A stretch of DNA of 64,000 bases from Sporosarcina sp. Te-1. GTDB taxonomy: Bacteria; Bacillota; Bacilli; Bacillales_A; Planococcaceae. The position numbers and the translations under genes were made by a program. Position 1 is the stretch's first letter; every line of letters begins with the position of its first letter. The stretch is taken from positions 3,645,501 through 3,709,500 of the forward strand of contig NZ_CP071798.1 of assembly GCF_017498505.1 (NCBI RefSeq). Direction: 5' to 3'. Under the pieces are notes generated by a model. The model saw only the letters and a list, made by a program, of their open reading frames with translations, searched no databases and was not told the origin of the DNA. Positions 52,772 through 61,183 of the stretch are shown in pieces.

Positions 52772-53191
52772 ATGAAAAAGAAGTTCGGTATGTTTCTATT
52801 TATTCTTCTTGCCAGTGTTGGAACCGTCTATGCCAGCACCAACTCAGCGCAGACACTTTCGCTATGGTATGAGAAATCGTTCAAAGAAAAAAGCGAACAA
52901 GTGGGAGCTGAAACCGCAACCGCTTTGATCCGGATGCTCAATGAAAACCGTATGCTTGTAAAGGAAATGAATGAGGCATTGCTTACGGCGGTAACGAGTC
53001 ACCTAGACAAGATGACTGGGGACACAAAGTCCGGCATTGAAGAATACAAGAGTTCCATTATGCAGGACATCAACACAACGCAATATGAACTCCAAAAGGA
53101 TAGCTTTGAAGAATACGTTATCAACCGGAAAATCGAGGAAGAAATCGAATTGGAATTTGAATCGATGCTGGACGAAATTTTAAACGAGTGA
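52772..53191 (+). CDS. small secreted helical protein (helical-operon gene 1)
   Basis: 139 residues, no recognised family. Signal peptide (1-22, ending TVYA), then S-L-W-Y-E-K-S-F-K-E-K near residue 31 and a helical, E/K-rich body with predicted coiled coil. The motif L-x-x-W-Y/F followed by a charged helix recurs in the next two genes (NLKAWYDAQF and LLTNWFQGKK), so the three are probably distant paralogues. AGAGGTGG precedes the ATG at 52772; the longer frame from 52715 lacks a ribosome site. First gene of a three-gene operon behind the TATACTAAAANTAGTTCC element. Possibly an extracellular matrix or surface component. Confidence 0.75.
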   Translation: MKKKFGMFLFILLASVGTVYASTNSAQTLSLWYEKSFKEKSEQVGAETATALIRMLNENRMLVKEMNEALLTAVTSHLDKMTGDTKSGIEEYKSSIMQDINTTQYELQKDSFEEYVINRKIEEEIELEFESMLDEILNE

Positions 53192-53235
53192 GCACATGTT
53201 TTATCAAATAAACAGAGGAAAAAGGAGACAGTCAC

Positions 53236-54009
53236 ATGCTAAAAAAGGCAAAAGGGAAAGTAATCGCAGGAACATTGGTAGTCGGACTTGTAGCAGGAGG
53301 AGGAGCAGTACTTGGGGCAACAGATGCCGGAGCAAATCTAAAGGCGTGGTATGATGCGCAGTTCGGCAAGGCAAATGAAAAGATTACAACGGAAGTGGCG
53401 AACTATGGTAACAGTAAAATTGATGGGCTTTTGACAGAATATAACGGTCTAAAAGCAGACGCCACCTCCCGTATCGATAGTAAAGGCGAGTTTGTTGGAG
53501 ACGTTACCAAGGACGGTATACAAAAGCGAAGCGAAGAACATATTGACGCGATAAAAGAACAGAAAGCACATATTGAAAGCTATCTTGGCAGCCAGTTCGA
53601 TAGTCTTGCCCAATTTGCTAACGGACTGATCGAACAGTCAGGTAAGGATGCTTTGGCCTATGCGGAAAGTGATCTGAAACAACATGCCGGCGATGCTGGT
53701 AAAGTAGCTGGTGAAAAGATGGAAGCGGATATTAAAGCAGCCACGGCAGACGCCATCAAGGATTTGGAAGATACGATCAGATGGGCAAAAGAGGATCTTC
53801 AAGCAAAGTTGGATAAGGAAACAGATCTAACGATCGAGGAAATAAAAGCAATGATTGATGCAAAGATTGTGGAGCTCCGAGGCAAGGTAACGGCGTTAAA
53901 CAATACATTTGTGAAGGAACAAGAAAGAGTAATCACAATGGCTGGAAAAGCGCTTCTGCTCGATGCTGAAAGACAATTGGATGCGTTGGTCAACGGAATC
54001 AACAAGTAA
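53236..54009 (+). CDS. secreted coiled-coil protein (helical-operon gene 2)
   Basis: 257 residues, family not recognised. Signal peptide (about 1-28, ending AVLGA), motif NLKAWYDAQFGKANEKI at residue 36, then an almost wholly helical body with heptad-like spacing (for example VAGEKMEADIKAATADAIKD, and LQAKLDKETDLTIEEIKAMI). Alanine-, lysine- and glutamate-rich, with no cysteine. AAGGAG precedes the ATG. It lies 44 bases after gene 1 and 61 before gene 3. Length and composition fit a filamentous or fibre-forming extracellular protein; this is inference. Confidence 0.78.
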   Translation: MLKKAKGKVIAGTLVVGLVAGGGAVLGATDAGANLKAWYDAQFGKANEKITTEVANYGNSKIDGLLTEYNGLKADATSRIDSKGEFVGDVTKDGIQKRSEEHIDAIKEQKAHIESYLGSQFDSLAQFANGLIEQSGKDALAYAESDLKQHAGDAGKVAGEKMEADIKAATADAIKDLEDTIRWAKEDLQAKLDKETDLTIEEIKAMIDAKIVELRGKVTALNNTFVKEQERVITMAGKALLLDAERQLDALVNGINK

Positions 54010-54070
54010 GCAATTGAAGAGGGACCTTCTATGAAGAGGGTCCTTCTTGGTCATGAAAGGAAAGAGGGAC

Positions 54071-54811
54071 ATGAAGAAAACAAACAATAAACTAATGAAA
54101 GCATGCCTGTTAACGGTTGTCCTCCTGGTGACCGTGGCCCTGGGCAATGGAATGAATAAAGTGTGGGCCAATCAGGACATTCAAAGTCTATTGACCAACT
54201 GGTTCCAAGGGAAGAAGACCGAGTCCATTCAACAAATCGAAACTGCGATCCATAGCGAAAAAGAGTTGCTGATGGATGAGTTGAGGGCTGCCTTACAAGA
54301 AGAGATGAGGAAAGCCGAAGAAGAGTTGACGAGATACACAGAGGAAGAGACAGCAAAACGGGTCCAAGAACTTCAAAACTATGCTGCTGATCTAATGGCG
54401 AACATCCAGATTGACACCACAGCGAGAAAAGCAGAAATTTCAGCGGATCTGGACGCGGCTCTTGCGCAAGCGATGGAACAGCTGAATGGCTCTGGTGTAT
54501 GCGTTCCGTCTGAAACACCTCCTACCCCCGTTCCAGCACCGGGAACGGATCTCGAAACTGGTCCGGGTAACACAGAAGAAACAACAGACCCGGAAACGGT
54601 ACCTACTGAAACAAATCCGTCGGAAGACACGGAACAAGAGACAGCGCAACCTGAAGACGATTTCACGGACGGAACGGACGAAAAGCAAGACATTGAAAAA
54701 GATGAAGCTCCTTCCGTTCTACCGGAAGAGGAAGAAACAGAAACATTACCGTTACCAGACGAGAAGGAAGAAGTGGATTCCCGAATGGAGGAAGATTTAA
54801 AGACTATATAA
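54071..54811 (+). CDS. secreted helical protein with acidic Thr/Glu/Pro tail (helical-operon gene 3)
   Basis: 246 residues. Signal peptide (about 1-33, ending KVWA), motif IQSLLTNWFQGKK near residue 37, a helical coiled-coil region (about 45-140), one Cys near residue 146, then about 95 residues of an acidic tail rich in T, E, D and P. The tail recalls the acidic tail of the TapA-like protein at 36426-37379, so it may play an anchoring or linker part in its operon. AAAGAGGG precedes the ATG at 54071. No known domain recognised. Confidence 0.75.
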   Translation: MKKTNNKLMKACLLTVVLLVTVALGNGMNKVWANQDIQSLLTNWFQGKKTESIQQIETAIHSEKELLMDELRAALQEEMRKAEEELTRYTEEETAKRVQELQNYAADLMANIQIDTTARKAEISADLDAALAQAMEQLNGSGVCVPSETPPTPVPAPGTDLETGPGNTEETTDPETVPTETNPSEDTEQETAQPEDDFTDGTDEKQDIEKDEAPSVLPEEEETETLPLPDEKEEVDSRMEEDLKTI

Positions 54812-54883
54812 AGCTCTAAAGTATTCCCTTTGAACTGGTATTCGTTGTAATCATTACAACTGAGTATTTTTCAATGGAACAGG

Positions 54884-54924
54884 AAAAGCCGCGTAACACC
54901 CAGTTAGGGGTAACGCGGTTTTCT
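54884..54924. terminator. bidirectional terminator, helical-protein operon and VanZ-like gene
   Basis: AAAAGCCGCGTAACACC pairs with GGGGTAACGCGGTTTTC (imperfect centre). The 3' arm overlaps the end of the convergent VanZ-like gene. Confidence 0.75.
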
Positions 54925-55392
54925 TTGTTTGCACATTATGGATCTGACAAACTGGGCGAGCCGAAGAATCATCAAGCAGGTGAATGCACCAGCTGTATCC
55001 AAAAGAACGTCGTAAACAGAAGCAGTTCTCCCTCCAGTCAAGGACTGATGATATTCATCGACAATTGCAAATATCGTTGTCCCGAGAAGGGCGAAGAAAA
55101 TCCGGAAACGGGAAGCCGGGAGAACGTAGTAAACACTCACGGCAAGGAGTCCAAAAGTGAAGAAGTGGGCTGCCTTTCGTAATAGAAACTCGACAAAGTA
55201 ATAATAGCCACGTTCCTCTACTGAGACAGTTATGCCCCAATATGGAATCTGTAATAAAGACAATATGCCTTCCAGTGGTTTATTTGGAAGCCATTGTTTC
55301 AATGTGGGCACGATGGTTTGTTGTTCGTACGTTTGGCCTGACGAGAAAAAGAGAAGTAAAAGTATCACTAAAACGAAAAGATATTTTCTCAT
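54904..55392 (-). CDS. VanZ-family membrane protein
   Basis: 162 residues with four predicted membrane helices. VanZ marks: LLRKAAHFFTFGLLA near residue 72 (the conserved K-x-x-H-x-x-x-F-x-x-L), and DEYHQSLTGGRTASVYDVLLD near residue 113 (E-x-x-Q, R-x-x-x-x-x-D-x-x-x-N/D). VanZ proteins are linked to teicoplanin resistance, but most members, including this stand-alone one, have no known role. Convergent with the helical-protein operon. Confidence 0.88.
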   Translation of the reverse strand: MRKYLFVLVILLLLFFSSGQTYEQQTIVPTLKQWLPNKPLEGILSLLQIPYWGITVSVEERGYYYFVEFLLRKAAHFFTFGLLAVSVYYVLPASRFRIFFALLGTTIFAIVDEYHQSLTGGRTASVYDVLLDTAGAFTCLMILRLAQFVRSIMCKQRKPRYP

Positions 55393-55754
55393 AAAGTGAC
55401 TGTACCATAAAAGTTCTCGAAAATCCTCTATTCACTAATTTGAAAAGTGGATATCGAACATACAGAAGGGATGTTTCCAGTAGGCACAAATCTTGTATTT
55501 AGCAGGTGAATAGTAAGATATGATCATCTTGAAGACCAACCTCTCTATCACGTGAAGCAAAGGGAAGAACCGGATTTGTACTGTTTGATTATTAGTTTAA
55601 CAATGACAGGATGTACATAGAGTAAACAACATAGTCGAGAATTGGAAGTATGGAAAGCCAGGAATAGAGAGGGGGGAGGAGGGGAAAAGCAAATGGTAAA
55701 TAGTCCAGCAACCATTCATAAAAGCCATGAATGATTGCTGTGTTTTTTGTTACA
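55393..55754. other. intergenic region, no gene seen
   Basis: About 360 bases. A minus-strand frame of 66 residues (55592-55792) overlaps the next gene and lacks a ribosome site. A short palindromic stretch near 55710-55742 (AACCATTCATAAAAGCCATGAATGATTG) could be a weak hairpin. Confidence 0.3.
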
Positions 55755-56153
55755 TCACTGAAGTAAATTACTACTCGACAACCCAATCCCATTTTGATAA
55801 ATCATCAAATCAAACGCCGACATGCTCGGCAGCGAGAGAAGAAGCGCTTGCGCTGTACGAAAATCTTCAAACGAAAAAGATTCGAGCTCCTTCACAAAGT
55901 GATATTCATCGTCAACCCGAAGAAAAAAGTAGACGTGGATAATGTGAAAGGCATGCGGCTTTAGATGTTTCTCCTCCATGTTCTCGCCTAGTATTACAAT
56001 CGCGATCTCTGGTTGCTCGGGGTGAATGATTTCCGCTAAGCTTGTCATGCTTTCAAGCAAGGCGTCTGGTACATTGATTTTATATTTTTTCAAATCTGCT
56101 AACTCCTGACTGTTTTCCATATTTTTTTCAGTAATTCCAGCTAGCTGAAGCAT
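55755..56153 (-). CDS. conserved-looking protein of unknown function
   Basis: 132 residues, family not recognised. No signal peptide or membrane helix; a mixed alpha/beta soluble protein (for example EIAIVILGENMEEKHLKPHA, DEYHFVKELESFSFEDFRTA). Start is placed at the ATG at 56153 (MLQLAGITEK), which overlaps the end of the upstream gene by 26 bases. Longer frames run further into that gene. The overlap implies an operon and coupled translation, so the two products may work together. Confidence 0.55.
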   Translation of the reverse strand: MLQLAGITEKNMENSQELADLKKYKINVPDALLESMTSLAEIIHPEQPEIAIVILGENMEEKHLKPHAFHIIHVYFFLRVDDEYHFVKELESFSFEDFRTAQALLLSLPSMSAFDLMIYQNGIGLSSSNLLQ

Positions 56154-57387
56154 CCCCAGAAACCACTTCCCGTAAAAAACGGAATACCTCCGCAAGGTCC
56201 TGTTGTTCTTCTGGGAGCCCAATATAGTTTCGATTTTTGTCATGTACATATCGGTTCATTTCTCCTTCCCACCGGGTCGCCCTTACCTGCTCGATTGTCC
56301 AGCTGGGATCTAAAATGGAGAATTCTGTTCCTTTGTTGTGATACCGCGCTCGCGCAGCCAGTTGCTTGGCAAGTGCATAGCCTGCTTCCCATAGTTCCTT
56401 GTCCTTCCCATGAATGAAGTGCTTAAAATCAATATTGAACTTCAAACCGAGCTGATGAGGGGTGCGGAATGGTATGTCGTTTTGTTCCTCTGTATTCACC
56501 CAACCTATATGAATCCGTACGGGTGTGCCATGGATGGTTGGCAGATCAATGCGGAACGCTCTTTGATTGGCCGTATATGTTCCATCCCATCCGATCTCTT
56601 GCATGAACGACAAAATGGCATGATAGGTCGGGATGACTGAATCAGCCAATAGGAACGGGATTCGTTCAGGTGAGGGTTTCATGTGTCCAGGATGCTCCGT
56701 ACTGGATGTCCACGAACCGTGTTTCCAATGGCCTGTAATAATATCCAGGTCATCACGGGTTGGGCCGTCCATTACGATTTCTGCTTTCTCGTTGGAAAAC
56801 GTAATAAGCGATCTGCAAGTGACTGTATCTGATGGACGGTGGTTCCATATTGTCTGATTCTCCTGATCAGTCAGCACACATTGGATCGCTTCTTTGTTCT
56901 TGATTTTCTGCATTGTCATTTCGTACAACGCCAGGCCCTCTACATATTTTTTTCCTAATGTCATGGCCCATTGGCCGAAGGCATCTGAAAGTCCGCTTGT
57001 GGCGTGCGGGAGGAAAGGCGGGAATCCAAGTCCGCTGCTTTCTCTGAGTAGATATCGTCTTGCACTTAGGACGAGTTCAGGTTCTGTCCATTTCCGGAGA
57101 GTATTCGCGTATGCATTGAGTTGGTTCCAGCTAATGGTAGAGTGGGCGTTGGAAGCATCATTCCTGCGGTATACAATCAACCAAACGTCACCCGTTTCAT
57201 CGGTTCCGATCAAATCCAACGAATCTCTGGTATACTTGCCATTCTTAATAGGAAGGACCACTTCATGTCCCCATATAAAAATTCGCCTCTCTATTCCTTG
57301 GATGACTAGTGGTTGAGTAAAAGTGTGAATCAGAAACTTATTCAAAACCTGTCTTTTTACCGTTTCGGTAGTATCATTGAGAATCAA
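56128..57387 (-). CDS. protein of unknown function with a degenerate PD-(D/E)XK-like N-terminus
   Basis: 419 residues. Start is TTG behind AGGAGGAGG at the ideal spacing. Residues about 45-85 read SLDLIGTDETGDVWLIVYRR and then run into a helix (STISWNQLNAYANTLRKW). This is the shape of a PD-(D/E)XK core, D-L-[I/L]-G-x-D-x-x-G-x-x-W-L-[I/V]-E-x-K-R, but with V in place of E and R in place of K. The rest (T-x-N-Q-R-A-F-R-I-D-L-P, L-G-L-K-F-N-I-D-F-K) is not recognised. Operon with 55755-56153. No function can be given. Confidence 0.6.
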   Translation of the reverse strand: MILNDTTETVKRQVLNKFLIHTFTQPLVIQGIERRIFIWGHEVVLPIKNGKYTRDSLDLIGTDETGDVWLIVYRRNDASNAHSTISWNQLNAYANTLRKWTEPELVLSARRYLLRESSGLGFPPFLPHATSGLSDAFGQWAMTLGKKYVEGLALYEMTMQKIKNKEAIQCVLTDQENQTIWNHRPSDTVTCRSLITFSNEKAEIVMDGPTRDDLDIITGHWKHGSWTSSTEHPGHMKPSPERIPFLLADSVIPTYHAILSFMQEIGWDGTYTANQRAFRIDLPTIHGTPVRIHIGWVNTEEQNDIPFRTPHQLGLKFNIDFKHFIHGKDKELWEAGYALAKQLAARARYHNKGTEFSILDPSWTIEQVRATRWEGEMNRYVHDKNRNYIGLPEEQQDLAEVFRFLREVVSGDASASWNY

Positions 57388-57808
57388 AAAAATCCTCCTC
57401 CTAGTTCTAAATTCTCTTGCGTAATATATAGTACATTATAACTAAAGACATTTCCATGAATAATCCAATTCAAAAAATATCTATAGATATCTAGTTCGGA
57501 TTGTGTCTTGTAAATAAAGGATTTTATGATTATTTTATATAGAAAAAGGCATATGGATTGTATAGTTCTAAATATCTATATATTAGGGGTTTGGTAAAAT
57601 GGGAATGTAGTAGAAGAAATTTCAAGCAACTATAATCGAAAAGAAGTTTTGTGACAAATCAATAGAGAAGTTTCTAAAAAGTGAGCTCAAAGACTTCATT
57701 TCATGTACCGAACTGCAAAAAATCGGATTGGTCTTTCCGAGCCTGTCCCTCTAATCTAAATGCACCTAGGAATAAGATGCATCGTGCACGATCGGAAAGG
57801 TCAGTCGA
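57388..57808. other. AT-rich intergenic region
   Basis: About 420 bases between divergent genes. No ORF with a ribosome site and no hairpin with a T-run was seen; several TATAAT-like boxes exist but no -35 was found at the right distance. Confidence 0.3.
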
Positions 57809-58354
57809 TTGAAAGTCTTTGAAGAAGTTTTAACGCAGTATGAGCCAATGATATCGGCAATCATACGGAAATTGCATATCTATCGGGATTTTGAACAGTA
57901 TCGGCAGGTTGGACGGGTTGCGTTGTGGCAAGCGTGGAAGCGTTTTGATAAAAATAAGGGGAATTTCACCCCGTTTGCCTATCGGTCAATTCGTGGTGCC
58001 ATGCTGGATGAAATGAAGAGGAAGAACCGGTTTGAGGATCACGTCATGCCGACTGAAGATGAGGTGCTCACGGAATGGGTGGAAGCGAAGGGAACGTGGG
58101 CGGAACCGTGGAATGAGTCACTGCAGCTAGCGATTGAGAAGTTGAGTCGGCAGGAGATAGAGCTGCTGAAGTGGTTGTTTGCTGAAAGAAGGACGCAGGC
58201 CGAATGTGCATGTCTTGCCGGTGTATCGGTGCCGGCCATTAAGAAGCGGCAGGAGCGGATACTTGGGAAGATGAGGAAAATGTTGAAAACACCTTATGAG
58301 GAAGGAAGGAATGAGGATGGTGCCATGGGTCGGCTGTCAAGAATAGAACAGTAG
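57809..58354 (+). CDS. small sigma-70-family RNA polymerase sigma factor
   Basis: 181 residues. Region 2: YRQVGRVALWQAWKRFDKNKGNF near residue 30, then T-P-F-A-Y-R-S-I-R-G-A-M-L-D-E, the core-binding and -10 recognition segment. Region 4 helix-turn-helix: RRTQAECACLAGVSVPAIKKR near residue 131, followed by a basic tail. The short region between makes this a group 3/4 type factor. No anti-sigma gene adjacent. Start is TTG behind GGAAAGG. It could direct a small regulon; targets are unknown. Confidence 0.88.
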   Translation: MKVFEEVLTQYEPMISAIIRKLHIYRDFEQYRQVGRVALWQAWKRFDKNKGNFTPFAYRSIRGAMLDEMKRKNRFEDHVMPTEDEVLTEWVEAKGTWAEPWNESLQLAIEKLSRQEIELLKWLFAERRTQAECACLAGVSVPAIKKRQERILGKMRKMLKTPYEEGRNEDGAMGRLSRIEQ

Positions 58355-58409
58355 AACAGCAGTGGTAGAATAAAAGTGCCCAAGTCCAAAGGAAGAGTGG
58401 CAATGTTGA

Positions 58410-58448
58410 AGCCTGGTAAATCTATAAGCTGGGTTTCTTTTTTTTAGC
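58410..58448 (+). terminator. probable terminator downstream of the sigma factor
   Basis: GAAGCCTGGT pairs partly with AGCTGGGTTTC, followed by eight Ts. Confidence 0.5.
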
Positions 58449-58558
58449 CAAGTTTAATGTCATAACAAATTTTATTAATTTGTAAATTGATAGCTAAATT
58501 AGTTGAAATAAGTTGAAAAAAGATGACAAAACTAAAAAAACTAATCTTTCAGAAAGGT

Positions 58559-58587
58559 TTGACTCCTGTAAATTACTTCTATATACT
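58559..58587 (+). promoter_or_regulatory. sigma-A promoter of a small transcript
   Basis: TTGACT (58559-58564), 17-bp spacer, TATACT (58582-58587). A good ribosome site (AAGGAAGGAG) follows at 58607-58616. Confidence 0.65.
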
Positions 58588-58639
58588 TGGAATCGAGTAA
58601 TCAATAAGGAAGGAGTTTAACAAAGATGGCATTAATAAG

Positions 58640-58810
58640 GTGAGATTTTATTATATCTTGGAAAAATATGAACCGCTCGGAAAATACATAAAGCACAGTA
58701 TAATGGGTTTTGAAACTTTGCATCCCATGCTGGTTATGGAACAGGAAGTTCAACGGATTAAATCAGGAACAAGTGTTACCAATCGTCTCTCCAGCAGAGG
58801 AGGATCGTGA
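58640..58810 (+). CDS. small ORF of unknown function with its own promoter
   Basis: 56 residues starting at GTG (VRFYYILEKYEPLGKYIKHS ...). It is preceded by a near-consensus promoter and a strong ribosome site, but that site directly serves a five-codon ORF (ATG at 58626, stop at 58641-58643) whose stop overlaps this GTG. Translation could be coupled, or the gene is frameshifted at its start. No family recognised. Confidence 0.3.
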   Translation: MRFYYILEKYEPLGKYIKHSIMGFETLHPMLVMEQEVQRIKSGTSVTNRLSSRGGS

Positions 58811-58948
58811 GCGATAATTAAAAGTGTGGCATCAAAAGCGTGGCTAAAGCGATCAAGCTCAAGCTGGTCAAGCTGTCTTGTTATATTATACTGCCGCAGT
58901 TTGATAAAGTAGAGGATCCATGTGCGCTTATGCCACTCTTTTCTTCAA

Positions 58949-59125
58949 CTAATTTAGTCGGCTGATTGCTCCCACGTTATTAGAAACGATCCTGCTCTTT
59001 TCAGGGGATACTTCAATCCAATTTGGAACGAAGCTGGTTCCACCATTCATCGCAATCTTCTTCAGAATAAGCTCAGCATCTTCCGTATTGATTGCCAACC
59101 ATTGGATGGTCAAACGGCTCTCTTC
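58949..59125 (-). pseudogene. gene fragment, probably decayed
   Basis: On the minus strand a frame reads SRLTIQWLAINTEDAELILK and continues to NGGTSFVPNWIEVSPEKSRI and a stop (58951-58949). Upstream it continues in another frame (DYIDRKRTAGHVGRE), so there is a frameshift. Protein-like composition but no family recognised; no start seen. Confidence 0.4.
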
Positions 59126-59560
59126 CTACATGACCCGCAGTTCTCTTACGATCTATATAATCATTGTCTTCTTTCTGGAAAAGGCACTGCTATGAGGATT
59201 GTGATCCTTTCCCTTATCCATTATTCGAAAACTCGCTGTATATCAATCTTAATTGAAAAATGGAATTGAGTGGAAGGATCCGGACGAATCGTCTGTAAGT
59301 AACAGAAGATGTATAACCAGATTAATCTACACCTCCTCTTCTTTTCTCTAGTAGGTTGCTACATATGCATAGGAATCGAAAGCGGCTCTTCAAGAACATC
59401 AAAGGGCAATCCCATAATGAATGATTTGCTTTTGGATGGCCAAATGGGAAAGGCATCACACGGTTTGAAGACGTGTAGAGTAGTTGAGCAGGGACAAGTA
59501 ATTGCTAATAGAGTTTAAAGTAGAACAAAGACATGTGGGTTGTTTGGATAGAAAGCGTAA
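59126..59560. other. intergenic region upstream of the comK leader
   Basis: No gene with a ribosome site. A 69-residue plus-strand frame (59309-59518) is present but unsupported. Confidence 0.3.
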
Positions 59561-59576
59561 AGGAGGTGAGGGAGAT

Positions 59577-59636
59577 GTGAAGCGCTGTATGGATAAGAAA
59601 TCCTCAGGTGCTACAGTCCGGCAAGACCACACCTGA
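59577..59636 (+). CDS. possible 19-residue leader peptide of comK
   Basis: GTG start 5-6 bases after a very strong Shine-Dalgarno (AAAGGAGGTGAGGGAG, 59559-59574). Frame: MKRCMDKKSSGATVRQDHT, then stop. The second half lies inside a 10-bp hairpin (59601-59639). No homologue known to me; called from the ribosome site and its position. Confidence 0.4.
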   Translation: MKRCMDKKSSGATVRQDHT

Positions 59637-59686
59637 GGAAACCAGTTGGAGTACACCAACTTATAGTTAGTATACTCCTCCTGAGG
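59601..59686 (+). promoter_or_regulatory. structured leader upstream of comK with alternative pairings
   Basis: TCCTCAGGTG (59601-59610) pairs with CACCTGAGGA (59630-59639). A second CCTGAGG at 59680-59686 could replace the first 3' arm. Between them GGAGTA/TACTCC (59648-59678) forms another stem. Mutually exclusive arms suggest a regulatory RNA; no T-run follows. Confidence 0.5.
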
Positions 59687-59723
59687 CAAAATTGTAAGTT
59701 TTAAAAAAATGGAGGTAGGAAAA

Positions 59724-60275
59724 ATGAAGGTTAACATGTTAGAGGTTATGAATACGGAAACAATGGCGTTTGTGCCGAACTGGAATGATGATGGCAGTTT
59801 GAGTACAGTAGTTGTGAGAACAGATGGATTACAAGATGTGGAAAGGACGCCGACGGAATTAATGGATGCTGTTTTACGTTACTATGGATCAAGTCTTAGA
59901 GGAGCGAAGGACGGAGCAAGAGCAATTCTAGGGGAAATCAGCATGCAGCCGGTTTTGGTCAGTGAAAAATTGGGACTCTACATGTTTCCGAGCACCTCGC
60001 CGGCAAATAAAGGCTGCATTTGGTTTTCATTGCATCATATCGATAGTTATAAAATGATCGATAACAAAAGAATAGCAGTGAAACTAATGAACGGCAGTAC
60101 GATTACGGTGGAAACAAGCCTTTATTCATTCGATCAGAAAGTAAAGCGGGCGAGCCATTTGCGCTGCCGACTGGAAGGTAGACCGGCGTATCAAGTGAAT
60201 GAAACACAAGTGAGCTATCAAATTAATAAAGAAATTGAAGACCGGAATTACCAGTTCGGCGAAGATAACGAGTGA
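59724..60275 (+). CDS. comK: competence transcription factor ComK
   Basis: 183 residues. The ComK core is clear: R-Y-Y-G-S-S-L-R-G-A-K-D-G-A-R near residue 53, I-S-M-Q-P-V-L-V-S-E-K, L-Y-M-F-P-S-T-S-P-A-N-K-G-C-I-W-F-S near residue 89, and N-S-F-like Y-S-F-D-Q-K-V-K-R-A near residue 140. ComK binds AT-rich boxes and activates DNA uptake genes. GGAGGTAGG lies five bases before the ATG at 59724; the ATG at 59709 is inside that site. No recognisable comS or degradation-system gene lies nearby. Preceded by a structured leader and a possible leader peptide. Ends in a terminator. Confidence 0.9.
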   Translation: MKVNMLEVMNTETMAFVPNWNDDGSLSTVVVRTDGLQDVERTPTELMDAVLRYYGSSLRGAKDGARAILGEISMQPVLVSEKLGLYMFPSTSPANKGCIWFSLHHIDSYKMIDNKRIAVKLMNGSTITVETSLYSFDQKVKRASHLRCRLEGRPAYQVNETQVSYQINKEIEDRNYQFGEDNE

Positions 60276-60280
60276 AAGCA

Positions 60281-60316
60281 CAGCAAGTATGTCAAGATGT
60301 CGACATACTTGCTGTT
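60281..60316 (+). terminator. terminator of comK
   Basis: CAGCAAGTATGTC (60281-60293) pairs with GACATACTTGCTG (60302-60314); a short T-run follows. Confidence 0.7.
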
Positions 60317-60351
60317 TCTCGTAAAGATGATTTTTTGGCGGTACGAATCAA

Positions 60352-61070
60352 TCAACCAATCTTATCCTCTTCCACAATATCCTCCGGTTCCCGAATCAAA
60401 TAGTAATTCCCTTTCGTCAGGATCGCGATAACTACGGTCAAGATGGAGGCGAGCAATGCGGCAAAGAAGGCGGCGGTTGTTTCTAAGAACAGCCCCATGT
60501 AACCAAGAGCCGCGATAGTGCCGAGAATACTGGCGACGATAAGTGAAATCGTTCCGACGGGATTCCATTTATATAAGTATTCTTGTCGGGCTACGTAATA
60601 GGTTGGTCCGATTTTCAACCATTTCTTGACGACCAATGCATCAGTCACCAAGATGGCAGCCCATGCAAGCAGGAAGACCCCTTGGAATGTCATGAGTGTA
60701 TCGACGTGATCGACGATATTGGACAGCATGAGTAGGATAGCTGTCACACCTGCGAATACGACCCAAAATCGGCGGCCGGGCGTAAAGTGAAAGATGTTTT
60801 CGAAGAAATTGGAGAGTGAGAGCGAACTGCTGTAAATGTTCGTTACATTGATTCGCAGTTGGGTGAGCATCGTGAAGAGCGCACCCCCAATGCCGAGCAG
60901 CAGGACGATGTAGACGCCGGGATCGGATTCGAGAAAGCGCACGCCGAACCAGATGCCGAGTCCGCCCATGACCCCGAAACAGAAAATCTGCGGAATGAAG
61001 CCGATCGCCACAGAGCCGACTTTCGTATCGGAATGATGTGTTATTAATTTACCATAATAAATATTGGAAT
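60352..61070 (-). pseudogene. 5'-truncated NCS1-family (cytosine/purine) permease
   Basis: The frame from GTG 61011 gives 219 residues with about six membrane helices, matching only the second half of NCS1 nucleobase:cation symporters (LTQLRINVTNIYSSSLSLSN, then FTPGRRFWVVFAG). The open frame continues upstream with family-like sequence (ITHHSDTKVGSVAIGFIPQ) to about 61070, where a stop ends it; the first half of the gene is missing. No ribosome site precedes the GTG. Probably non-functional. Confidence 0.8.
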
Positions 61071-61183
61071 TAAATGTATTTTACATCTTCATATGTAGTT
61101 TTTTTCTTTAGTTTGTGGAAAATGATGTTAGAATAAATAATGTTGTATACGTAGTCTTTAGTATATTTTTGGGGGGAGTATAT

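Noticed and set aside
55592-55792. 66-residue minus-strand ORF
   Set aside because: Overlaps the better-supported gene at 55755-56153 and has no ribosome site or recognisable motif.
59309-59518. 69-residue ORF upstream of the comK leader
   Set aside because: No ribosome site at either ATG and no family resemblance.
59689-59703. ComK-binding K-box upstream of comK (AAAATTGTAAGTTTT)
   Set aside because: The AAAA and TTTT blocks are seven bases apart rather than five, and it overlaps the leader next to the ribosome site.
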